From assembly GCA_002179805.1 (NCBI GenBank), contig NAVB01000904.1:1-15968 (forward strand): DNA of 15,968 nucleotides, written 5' to 3'. The DNA comes from Acanthamoeba lenticulata (taxonomy: Eukaryota; Discosea; Longamoebia; Acanthamoebidae). The number at the start of each line of letters is the position of its first letter. Positions within the stretch are counted from its first letter, which is position 1. Shown piece by piece: positions 1 to 7,642 of the stretch. The notes below the pieces were generated by a model. That model ran no database searches, was not told the origin of the DNA, and was given only the letters and a program-made list of their open reading frames with translations. A program made the position numbers and the translations under genes.

Positions 1-576
1 GAGACTCACAGTCTCCACGATGCGCCACCAAAGAAGGCTAAGCAGGGAGCGGATGCCGATAGAGCGACATCCGCAACGGAGGAGGACGAGGAGGAAGAAG
101 AAGGAAGGGTCGAGATCGCGGATCGCAGGGAACCAAGCGCGGAGGAGGAAGTCAACGAAGATGAGGAAGACGAGGATGAAGACGAGGACGGTGATGAAGA
201 CGACGAGGACGAAGAAGGACTTAGCGAAGACGAACTTCGAGAGCGACGACAGAGGAGACAAAGGAAGCAGTGGCGCGACGGCTACCGCGGGTACGCCGTC
301 ACGCCCCACACGCTCGTCGTCGAGACGTTGAGCGCCGAGGCAGCGGCGGCGATGGATGACGTGATGGAGCACACCGTGGCGGCGAACCAGACTGGCCAGA
401 GTGGCCACAAGCTATCTCACTACTTCAACGCCACCGGCGCCACGAAGCCTGCTGGAAGGGGCAGAGGCGGCAAAAGGCGTGGCACGGGCAAAGCATCCAC
501 TACGCGCAAGTCCACCAGCAAGACACCAGCAAGGGGCGGCAGTAAAGCGACGGCCAAGAAGAGGAAGAGCAACTAG
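1..576 (+). CDS. 3' end of an unidentified acidic/basic, probably nuclear protein (5' truncated)
   Basis: The frame is open from base 1 to a TAG at 574-576, giving 191 codons with no start in the window that I trust; the gene begins outside. Roughly residues 30-75 of the visible part are nearly pure Asp/Glu. A short mixed segment follows (containing WRDGYRGYAV and LVVETLSAEAAAAMDD), then HKLSHYFN, then a Gly/Lys/Arg/Ser/Thr tail ending KKRKSN that looks like a nuclear localisation signal. KLSHYF resembles the hydrophobic part of a PCNA-interacting (PIP) box but lacks the usual Gln three residues before the Leu. An acidic stretch plus a basic tail is common in chromatin and DNA-repair proteins, so a nuclear role is inferred. 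I recognise no domain. Low complexity weakens the coding call, but one uninterrupted frame with coherent acidic, mixed and basic blocks supports it. Confidence 0.55.
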   Translation, partial: ETHSLHDAPPKKAKQGADADRATSATEEDEEEEEGRVEIADRREPSAEEEVNEDEEDEDEDEDGDEDDEDEEGLSEDELRERRQRRQRKQWRDGYRGYAVTPHTLVVETLSAEAAAAMDDVMEHTVAANQTGQSGHKLSHYFNATGATKPAGRGRGGKRRGTGKASTTRKSTSKTPARGGSKATAKKRKSN

Positions 577-1200
577 GCCTCGTTGGCGGTCGAGGCACTC
601 GAGCCCACGGACCGTCGATTGTCGAGGGAGCGGCCATTTCCCAGGCCGAGGAGCCGACATGGAAGAGGACGAAGGAAGAAGGGCGTCTTCCGATTCCCAG
701 AGAAGCCACAAGAGCCTAACCTGGGCACTTGGCTTCCTGGGCCTCCCGTTCGCACCTGGTCCCGACACATCGACCGCCCAACCGTCCAGTGATCCCGCAC
801 TATCGGCCGGAAAGTTCCGATCTGCGTGAAAGTTCCCAAACACGTCCGTGATTGGTCCATTATTGTCATTCTTCACTCAAAGTGCCGTCTCCGTCGAATT
901 TCGCTCTCGCGCTTCGGACTTTCCGACAGAATAAAACCTATCAGCCCACTGCGGGGTTACCGACATAAAACGGAGAAGCCACGACATAGACAAACTCACG
1001 TTCTTGCTCCTTACCGCAGTTGACCTGCACCCCACATACACACCACCACCACCACACCACCTAGTACTCTGCCCGTAGACCCGCACTCAAGGTATGGTCT
1101 TCGAGGCTGCACGTCCTTCACAGACCGTTCGACGTTCGTATTAGTTTTGACCGTTCTGTTTTTTCTGGGCTGCAGTTAGGCAAACAACAACAACCACACA
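577..1200 (+). promoter_or_regulatory. Intergenic region: 3' flank of gene 1 and promoter/leader of PEPCK
   Basis: I find no convincing gene in these 624 bases. They should hold the 3' UTR of the upstream gene and the promoter and 5' UTR of PEPCK. An AATAAAA stretch lies at 930-936 and a similar ATAAAA at 965-970; either could be a polyadenylation signal for the upstream gene or a weak TATA-like element, and I cannot decide. The last 20 bases before the PEPCK ATG are A/C-rich (CAAACAACAACAACCACACA), typical of a leader. A likely 5' UTR intron (1092-1175) is listed separately. Confidence 0.5.
1092..1175 (+). other. Putative 5' UTR intron of PEPCK
   Basis: CAAG|GTATGG at 1088-1097 matches a donor, and a T-rich tract ending TGGGCTGCAG at 1166-1175 matches an acceptor. 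The resulting 84-bp intron is the same size as the coding introns here (60-130 bp). It ends 25 bases before the PEPCK ATG. This is inference from splice-site appearance only. Confidence 0.4.
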
Positions 1201-3208
1201 ATGGAAAAGCTGTCGTCATCGCCGCAGAAGCCCTCGCCCAAGTTCGAGAGCCAGCTCACAGCCCACCTCAAGCCGTTCGCCTCTGGCGAGGTGCGCCCGC
1301 GCCTGTCGCCGAAGGAATGGCACCAACTTCACGACGAGGAGCTCGAGAGCGTGAGCCTCGAGTACGCCGGTATCCACATCCACAACATTATCCGCAACCC
1401 CAGGTACGTTACCTGGCCTGGCCCCGCATATGATATTTCTTTTGCTATTTTCTTCCGCTTATTTGAATTTACGCTCAATTTCTTTTTGCCAATACTTTTT
1501 TCCGTCCAGTGTGCCCAAGCTGTACGAGCTGGCCCTCAAACATGAAAGCGGCACGGCGGTGACCGCGACCGGCGCTCTTGTCTGCAAGTCGGGCAAGCAT
1601 ACCGGCCGCTGCCCACAGGACAAGCGCATCGTCAAGGAGGCCACGTCCGAGAAGGACGTCTGGTGGGGGCCCATCAACTTCCCGCTCAGCGACCACTCTT
1701 TCATGATCAATCGGTTCGTTTTTACAAACTTCAACTGGCTCGTCTTCGTCTTGTTGGACCAATGACTCACCCTGGCGTAAAATAACAACAACGTTGTACA
1801 GCGAGCGGGCGATCGACTACTTGAACACGAGGGAGCGACTCTTCGTGGTGGACGGCTACGTGGGCTGGGTGGCCGAGCACCAGCTCAAGGTGCGCGTCAT
1901 TTGCGCCCGGGCCTACCACGCGCTCTTCATCAGCAACATGATGGTGCGCCCGACCGACGAGCAGTTGCTCGACTTTGGCGAGCCCGACGTCATCATCTAC
2001 AACGCTGGCCAGTTCCCCGCTAACCGCTACACCGAGTACGTGTCTTCAACGGCCTTCATCACGTAGCACACATGAACTCGAGCCTTATCTGACCAAACTC
2101 TTCTTCCTTCCACAGGGGTGTGGCGTCGTCGACGAGCGTGTGCCTGAGCCTGGCGCGACGTGAGATGGTGATCCTCGGCACCGAGTACGCCGGCGAGATG
2201 AAAAAGGGCATCTTCACGTTCATGCACTACTTCATGCCCAAGCAGGGCGTGCTCTCGCTCCACAGCAGCGCCAACGTCGGGCCGTCGGGCGACGTGTCGC
2301 TGTTCTTCGGTCTCAGCGGAACGGGCAAGACCACGCTCTCGGCCGACCCCAAGCGCGGCCTCGTGGGCGACGACATGCACTGTTGGTATGACCGCGGCGT
2401 GTTCAACATGGAGGGCGGCTGCTACGCCAAGGCCATCGACCTCGACCCCAAGCAGGAGCCCGAGATCTTCAACGCGATCCGCTTCGGCGCTGTGCTGGAG
2501 AACGTCGTCTACGACGAGCACTCGCGCGTGGTGGACTACCACGACATCAGCATCACGGAGAACACGCGCACGGCCTACCCGATCGAGTTCATCCCCAACG
2601 CCGTCATCCCGTGCGTGGCGGGCCAGCCCAAGAACGTGATCCTCCTCACGTGCGACGCCTTTGGCGTGCTCCCGCCCATCTCCAAGCTCACCCCCGAGCA
2701 GACGGCCTACCACTTCATCACGGGCTACACGGCCAAGGTGGCCGGTACCGAGGTGGGCATCACCGAGCCCGTCTGCACCTTCTCGCCCTGCTTCTCGGCG
2801 CCGTTCCTCGTGTTCCACCCGAACGTCTACGCCGACATGCTCATCGAGAAGGTCAAGAAGCACAACGTCCACTGCTGGCTGGTCAACACGGGCTGGTCTG
2901 GCGGTGGCTACGGCGTCGGTGCCCGCATGAAGCTCAGCTGGACCCGCGCCATCATCGACGCCATCCACAATGGCGAGCTCGCCGAGGCCGAGTACGAGAA
3001 CTTTGATGTCTTCAACGTGAGCATCCCGAAGGCCGTGTCGGGTGTGCCCTCCGAGATCCTCAACCCCGTCAACTCGTGGAAGGACAAGGAGGCCTACAAG
3101 GTCACGCTCGAGAAGCTGGCGCGCAAGTTCGTCAACAACTTTGCCGCCTACGCCGACGGCTGCACGCCTGAGACTGTTGCCTCCGGCCCCAAGGTGTCTC
3201 AGGCCTGA
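1201..3208 (+). CDS. PCK1: ATP-dependent phosphoenolpyruvate carboxykinase
   Basis: Catalyses oxaloacetate + ATP to phosphoenolpyruvate + CO2 + ADP, the committing step of gluconeogenesis, normally in the cytosol. Model: exons 1201-1403, 1510-1713, 1802-2035, 2116-3208 (introns 106, 88 and 80 bp, donors GTACGT/GTTCGT/GTACGT, all CAG acceptors), giving 577 aa against about 540 for bacterial enzymes; the extra length is an N-terminal leader of the plant/fungal type. Visible landmarks: [40 protein letters not shown] with the metal-binding Lys; LHSSANVG with the catalytic His at 263; Walker A GLSGTGKT (279-286); LVGDDMHCW (297-305); [35 protein letters not shown]. All mark the ATP class, not the GTP class. 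One oddity: the Glu that follows Asp-Asp in the family signature (GDDEH) is Met301. Start chosen at the first ATG after an A/C-rich leader. A possible alternative last intron is described under findings. Confidence 0.97.
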
Positions 3209-3440
3209 GCGCTTGCCCAAGACCCTTCCTGTCTCGCCCTTTTTTTTCTTCTTTCCAGAGCGGAAATACAACACATCCTTGTAAAGCTTCGTCCCTTTAT
3301 GGCCTCATCCACGCGTGGGCGTGAGCATGCGATGAATCCAGCCGCGCCCAACTAGCGCCACGCCCTTCCTTGCTTCATCAAAGGGGCCGCACCGCAATCA
3401 GTGTGTTCGGTAAGCTTTGAGTTTTCGGTTAAGTAACGAG
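3209..3440 (+). other. Intergenic: PEPCK 3' UTR and tRNA 5' flank
   Basis: No gene is seen here. A strong pyrimidine tract ending TTTCCAG (3238-3258) follows the PEPCK stop by 30 bases, and TGTAAA occurs at 3280-3285 as a possible 3'-end signal. No AATAAA is present on this strand. Confidence 0.4.
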
Positions 3441-3513
3441 TCCCCTGTGGTGTAGTTGGCTAGCATTTCCGCCTGTCACGCGGACGACCCGGGTTCAAAT
3501 CCCGGCGGGGGAG
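3441..3513 (+). tRNA. tRNA-Asp (anticodon GTC)
   Basis: The full cloverleaf can be drawn. The acceptor stem TCCCCTG pairs with CGGGGGA (one G-T wobble). The D arm includes GTGTAGTTGGC. The anticodon stem is TCCGC/GCGGA with loop CTGTCAC, so the anticodon is GTC. The variable loop is CGAC, and the T arm is CCGGG-TTCAAAT-CCCGG. The discriminator base is G73, the identity base expected for tRNA-Asp. The 73 nt contain no intron and no encoded CCA. Internal Pol III promoters are visible: an A box around 3447-3459 and a B box GGTTCAAATCC at 3492-3502. It stands alone between two protein genes. Confidence 0.96.
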
Positions 3514-3519
3514 ATCCTC

Positions 3520-3523
3520 TTTT
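3520..3523 (+). terminator. RNA polymerase III terminator of tRNA-Asp
   Basis: A run of four T's starts 7 bases after the mature tRNA 3' end, the usual minimal Pol III stop signal. Confidence 0.7.
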
Positions 3524-3999
3524 ATTACCAAATACACACACAAGGTTTTTTGACAACCACCCGATATGTATTTGTTTTATTTTTTAAAAAATCGTGTTCC
3601 TTCTTGTTCTACTGTCGCTCATGTGCCTCGTGGCGTGGCGACGCTTGCGGCACCAGCGGCAAATACGAGAAATTGCGGCCGTTCGACCCGCATGGGGATG
3701 AGGACTAACAAACACGACCGTAAAGCAACGCACTGAAGCAGCTTCAGGGCCCAACGAATTCGTGAAGAGGCAAGAAGCGAGAAGAAACAAGCGTCGGTGG
3801 AGAAGAGAGGCGAAGAGAGAGACCCTAGCTTGGTCCGGACAACCAAGGCGACGAAAGTTTGAAGTTGCTCCTAGGCCAATACCAGACCTCATTTTTCACG
3901 CGCACCGCGCAACAGGGGAGCTGAGCGCACGGCTGCACACGCACCATCATAGAGACGGAGGAGTACGAGAAGGAGTCTCGACGCATACAACGAAAAGCG
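3524..3999 (+). other. Intergenic: upstream region of the coiled-coil gene
   Basis: No gene is supported. It holds a 14-bp AT palindrome, ATTTTTTAAAAAAT (3579-3592), and an inverted repeat CTGAAGC-A-GCTTCAG (3733-3747). The last 150 bases are purine-rich and probably serve as the 5' leader of the next gene. Open frames on either strand here are short and featureless. Confidence 0.4.
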
Positions 4000-5208
4000 A
4001 TGTCGTCAGCAACAACAGCCGTCGGCAGGGCCACCGACAAGCCGACCCTGCGGGCTGTCATGGAGGAAACCTTCGAGACACAGAGCCGAGCGCGCCTGAG
4101 CCAGCTGCTTTCAGAGAGCCGCAAGATGCACCGACGCAGCATCTCGCTGAGTTACTCGCAGGGGGGCGGGCTTGAGGGCCTGCTCCTGGCGTGCGAGGTG
4201 GCCGAGCAGGTTATGGCGAACCTGCACAGCTTTGCGGGCCCTGTATGCACCGCGCCCGTGCCTGCTCGCCAGCCTCTTGTCGGGGTCGAGGGAGCCGAAA
4301 GTGGAGCTGAGTGGGAGCGAGTGAAGGAGGAATTCACCAAGAACGAAACACGACAAAAGAACGAAGCGAAGGCGGAGGAAGAGCAGAAGACGAGCGGGGA
4401 GGAAGGAAGAGCGCCTCATGCACGGCGACACACACGAAGCTTGTCCGACAGCGGCATGGTCGTGGTGCTGCAGATGGCCAATGCCAACCAGCGCGCGGCC
4501 GACCGGCGACGAGCGCAGTGGGAGAAAAAGAAAAAGGCCCAAGAACAGGTGCTCGAAAAGCAGCTCAACATGGACGAGGAGACGCGGCTGGCCGAGGAAC
4601 GACGACGCGAGGAGGAGCGGCGCGAGCGGGAGCGCAAGGAGCAAGAGGCGCTGGTCGCCCGTAACGAACGCCTCCTGCGGCTCTTCGTGCGCGAGGACGT
4701 GGCCAAGCCAGCGCGCGATGGCGCGGCGACGGAGATGCTGCGCCAAAAGAGCGAAAGCGAACGCGTTTTGACCATCAACGAGCGAAAGCGGAGCGAGGAG
4801 AGCGGCGACAAGACGCCTCGTGAGCGACGGCAGCAGCAGCAACAACAGCAGCGAGACGTCGAGAGCACGGCCGAGAGCGGGGCAGAAGACGAGTACCTCA
4901 GGACGCTGCGCAGCGGAAGCGACATCGAGTCGGCGGAGGAGGTGCATCTCGGCATCGAAGAGTGGGAGCGGCATGATGAGGAAGAGGAGGATGAAGGCGA
5001 ACTGTGGGGGGAGGAAGCGACCACCAAGGACGGGGAGAAGAAGAAGATGAAGCTGATGAGGCTGAAGAAGATCAAGCCCAAGATCATCAGCGGACGCAAA
5101 CGAAGCCGACGCGACTCGAGGGACAACAGCAAGGAGAAGGACAAGGAGAAGGACAAGAAGAAGAGCGGCCCCAAACAGTTCCTTCTGCTACAGTCGTCAC
5201 CCAACTGA
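4000..5208 (+). CDS. Unidentified charged coiled-coil protein, intronless
   Basis: A single open frame of 402 aa starts at ATG 4000; I do not recognise a family. Residues 1-95 are the only ordinary-composition part (Leu-rich LSQLLSESRKMHRR, then LEGLLLACEVAEQVMANLHS) and may fold. Residues 105-150 are charged. About 165-230 form a long Glu/Arg/Lys/Gln helix (WEKKKKAQEQVLEKQLN, then repeated EERRREEERRERER), a probable single helix or coiled coil. A poly-Gln run follows near 277-284, an acidic block around 325-340, and a very basic Lys/Arg tail from about 345 that could act as a nuclear signal or bind nucleic acid. RRSISLS and RHTRSLSDS fit basophilic-kinase phosphosites. It is the only complete protein gene here without introns. 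Its 3' end is convergent with UBA5, with 92 bases between the stop codons. Function unknown. Confidence 0.65.
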   Translation: MSSATTAVGRATDKPTLRAVMEETFETQSRARLSQLLSESRKMHRRSISLSYSQGGGLEGLLLACEVAEQVMANLHSFAGPVCTAPVPARQPLVGVEGAESGAEWERVKEEFTKNETRQKNEAKAEEEQKTSGEEGRAPHARRHTRSLSDSGMVVVLQMANANQRAADRRRAQWEKKKKAQEQVLEKQLNMDEETRLAEERRREEERRERERKEQEALVARNERLLRLFVREDVAKPARDGAATEMLRQKSESERVLTINERKRSEESGDKTPRERRQQQQQQQRDVESTAESGAEDEYLRTLRSGSDIESAEEVHLGIEEWERHDEEEEDEGELWGEEATTKDGEKKKMKLMRLKKIKPKIISGRKRSRRDSRDNSKEKDKEKDKKKSGPKQFLLLQSSPN

Positions 5209-5300
5209 GCTCAAAAAATACTATTTGTTAAATCAATTGCAAATAGAAAAAAAAAAAAAGACTATTTATTTATTTATTCTTTTATCAACTTGAAGCGCGT
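5209..5300. other. Shared 3' region of two convergent genes
   Basis: These 92 bases separate the stops of the coiled-coil gene and UBA5 and must serve both 3' ends. They are very AT-rich in an otherwise GC-rich region. They contain an inverted repeat CTATTTG (5221-5227) / CAAATAG (5240-5246), a run of 13 A's (5247-5259), and a TTTA-type tandem (5263-5278) that reads as AATAAA on the minus strand. Confidence 0.6.
5265..5278 (-). promoter_or_regulatory. Triple overlapping AATAAA polyadenylation signal for UBA5
   Basis: Read on the minus strand, AATAAATAAATAAA contains three overlapping AATAAA hexamers, 23-36 bases after the UBA5 stop codon. The UBA5 3' UTR is therefore probably extremely short. 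Confidence 0.6.
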
Positions 5301-6893
5301 TCAGGAGGAAAGGCCCTTGAGCTGGGCAGCGAGATCGTCCAGGTCGAGGGTGTCGTCGGTCTGCACGATGTCGCCGGCCTTGACCTCCACCTTGGCCGCA
5401 TCGAACGATCGCACCAGACCCTCGGGCAGCACTTCCTCCTGCTTTTGTTGTTGCTGCTTGGGCTGCGTCTCTTCTTCCTCGTCGTCGTCCACGAGCGTGA
5501 TCCCCCACTGACCCCCGCCCGCGCGATTGCACTCACGTCAGCACTGCTGCGACTGACGCACGACATGCGAAGCGCCGCGCACCTCGTTGGTCTCGTGCTT
5601 GGGCTTGGCGGCCTCGTCGGCGTCCTTCTTGGGCTCGACCTTGGGGGCGGCGGCGAGCCGGGCCTTGTACTCGTGCTGCCGCGTCACGCAGTCCGCATTG
5701 TCGCACTCGGCATTGGGCTTCATGGCGTAGCGGGGGAAGTAGTCCGTCATCGCGCTGTAGCCCAGGTAGTACGACACCTCGCCGAACCCGAGCAGATACC
5801 TACGTGCGTGCGCGTTGAGCGCTCCTCGAGCGAGTGAGGAGGAAGAGAAAGAGGGGGGGGGGGCGAGATCACGCACTTGAGGGTGTTCTGGACGAGCATG
5901 GCGGCCACGGCGCCCATGGTGGTCGGGAGCGACGCAGCGCAAACGCCCTCGCGCTTGAGCGACTTCTCGTTGATCCCGCTGGCGACCAGCAGCGGTGGTG
6001 CGCACTGTGTTCGAATGTGTAAATGAAAACGCCCGTGAAAAAGAATAACAATAAAAAGGAATGCAAACCTCGTAGCAGGCGGTCTCGCCGGGGATGATGA
6101 ACTGGATGTGGCCCGAGACGGCGTCCTCTGACACGCCCGACTCCATCCACGGTTGGGCCAGTTGCATGCAGGCCTGTGCTAGGTCGTCCGCGCGCGCGGC
6201 GGGGTCAGCGTCGAAGTCGTTAAGGTGCAAGAACGCAGAAGGAGAGGAGGGACCTTGTTGACGGCGACACGAGCCTCGAAGTTGTCGACGCAGCCGAGGA
6301 CGAGATCAACCGGCCGACCGGCCTTGCCGCCCCCAGAGATGCGGCCGAGGAAGTGAGCCCAGTTGTCGATGGATGTGATGTCGTAGGTGTGGGCTTCAAA
6401 CTCCACGTCTGGGTTGATGTCCCGTAGCGTTTCCTCGGCCGCTGCGGTCTTGGTCATGCCCGCTTGGTCGGGACGGAAGAAGAGCCTGTTGCAACATGCA
6501 AGATTAAATCAGTTTTAATTGAGAAGAAGACAAGAGGAGGAAGTACCTGTTCATGTTGGCGATCTCCACTTTGTCGTAGTCGAACATAAGGAGCTTACCG
6601 ATGCCGCAGCGGGTCAGCATCTCAGCGGCCACGCTGCCCACGCCTCCCATGCCGACCACAATCACGCTGAAGTCACGGATGCGAGCATAGTTCTCGACAA
6701 TGCCCATCCTCTTGAGGGCCATGAGGCGACTGTAGGGGTTGGAGTCAACCACCTCGGCGCTCATCTCCTCAATCTTCTGCCTACGCCCATTTGCCCTCTT
6801 CTTTACATCCTCGAGTTCGGCCCGAACCACAGCCAATTCGGCCTCCAATTTGGTGATGGTGCGCCTTTGCTCTTCGACTTGCTGGGCTTCCAT
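5301..6893 (-). CDS. UBA5: UBA5, UFM1-activating E1 enzyme
   Basis: Adenylates the C-terminus of UFM1, takes it as a thioester and passes it to UFC1, the first step of UFMylation (cytosol, acting on ER-bound ribosomes). Exons on the minus strand: 6893-6547, 6485-6254, 6173-6069, 6004-5877, 5799-5583, 5507-5301 (introns 61, 80, 64, 77 and 75 bp), giving 411 aa against about 404 in human. Landmarks: N-terminal coiled coil (1-45); [20 protein letters not shown]; nucleotide loop GMGGVG (81-86); [50 protein letters not shown]; zinc cysteines C226, C229, C303 and C308; catalytic Cys250 in [12 protein letters not shown]. The tail keeps WGITLV (344-349), matching the UFM1/ATG8-binding motif of animal UBA5, and ends with [13 protein letters not shown], resembling the UFC1-binding end. 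Every key residue is intact. It starts 107 bp from the divergent mL54-like gene. Intron 4 carries an 11-base C run (sense strand). Confidence 0.96.
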
Positions 6894-7000
6894 GACTTGG
6901 TGGCAGAAGAACAACGAACCAGAACAGGTAAAAGAAATAACGAGTTGTCAAGTGAAAAGCTAAAAGAAAAGTAGAGTTGTGCAAAAATCTTGTCTCATCA
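6894..7000. promoter_or_regulatory. Bidirectional promoter region, UBA5 / mL54-like gene
   Basis: Only 107 bases separate the two divergent start codons, so both promoters and both 5' UTRs must lie here or extend into the genes. The plus strand is A-rich. No TATA box is evident on either strand. GAGTTGT occurs twice (6942 and 6974 areas). Confidence 0.6.
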
Positions 7001-7642
7001 ATGATGCAGCGAAGGGCGGTGCAGGCGACTGCTGGCCGCTCGCTTCTGGCGCGAAGTTCGACCTCCGCGGTCCAGGCTAGCGTTCTTCTGCCGCAAGAAC
7101 AGAGGAGGGCTTACGCCAAGCCCGGCAAGGGTGGTGCTGCTGCCGCTGAACGGCCCAAGAGAGAATGTGCGTCTTCCCCTTCAAGAACTTCATGGCCAAT
7201 CATCGCACATTTTATCATTCTTCATATTGTAATTGCAACTGCTTAAATCTCCTTTCAATTGATTTATTTGATTTTCAGATAAGGGCGATGAATTTGTTGA
7301 CGAAATGCTGGAGGCATACGGCCTGACGGTGCCGACGTGGGACGACGTCCCGGACTGGGTGTGGAAGACGGAAGTCGGTTCGTGACCGCTATCTCCCGCC
7401 TCAGTTTTTCCGCTCCAGCGCCAACAATGGCGCCCGGGCGAAGCTGAGTCTGTCTACGCTTCCTTTCTCACCCTTTGTTGCGTGGTTGTGGTGCGTTGCG
7501 TCCAGAGCTGAAGAGCCCTAAGCACCTTCATCCGCTTTCTGGACCGCTGTTCTGGAAGAAGATGAACCGGCGCCGCATCAAGCAGTTCAACGAGGATCGT
7601 ACCTGGGGTGCCGTGGAGGGCAAGTGGAAGCTGGGTGAATAG
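7001..7642 (+). CDS. MRPL54: Mitochondrial large-subunit ribosomal protein mL54-like (Ribosomal_L37 family)
   Basis: Exons 7001-7166, 7279-7377, 7506-7642 (introns 112 and 128 bp, donors GTGCGT and GTTCGT, CAG acceptors), giving 133 aa, close to human MRPL54 (138 aa). The first 45 residues are rich in Arg, Ala and Ser with no acidic residue before about 37 (MMQRRAVQATAGRSLLARSS), typical of a mitochondrial targeting peptide. The mature part has VPDWVWK (79-85) followed by LHPLSGPLFWKKMNRRRIKQ, matching the family pattern of an acidic-Trp motif, then a Leu-rich spacer, then a Trp-Arg/Lys helix near the C-terminus. A structural role in the mitoribosome is known for the family; assignment here is by pattern, so the family is likely but not certain. 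Two ATGs start the frame (7001 and 7004). The promoter is shared with UBA5. Confidence 0.65.

Noticed and set aside
412..876. Antisense frame of 154 codons over the end of gene 1 and the following spacer
   Set aside because: No motifs; it crosses the likely 3' UTR, and the plus strand gives a coherent acidic/basic protein instead.
2027..3274. Long antisense open frame of 415 codons
   Set aside because: It lies opposite PEPCK exon 4. GC-rich third positions keep the complementary frame open; its repetitive Asp/Val/Arg/His/Leu composition is that of a shadow, and the sense strand is a textbook enzyme.
4111..4974. Antisense open frame of 287 codons
   Set aside because: It mirrors the charged coiled-coil gene and has Leu-runs typical of the reverse of Glu/Lys/Arg repeats. 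No family features are seen.
6519..6974. Plus-strand open frame opposite UBA5 exon 1
   Set aside because: UBA5 on the minus strand is fully supported by conserved motifs and splice phases; this frame has none.
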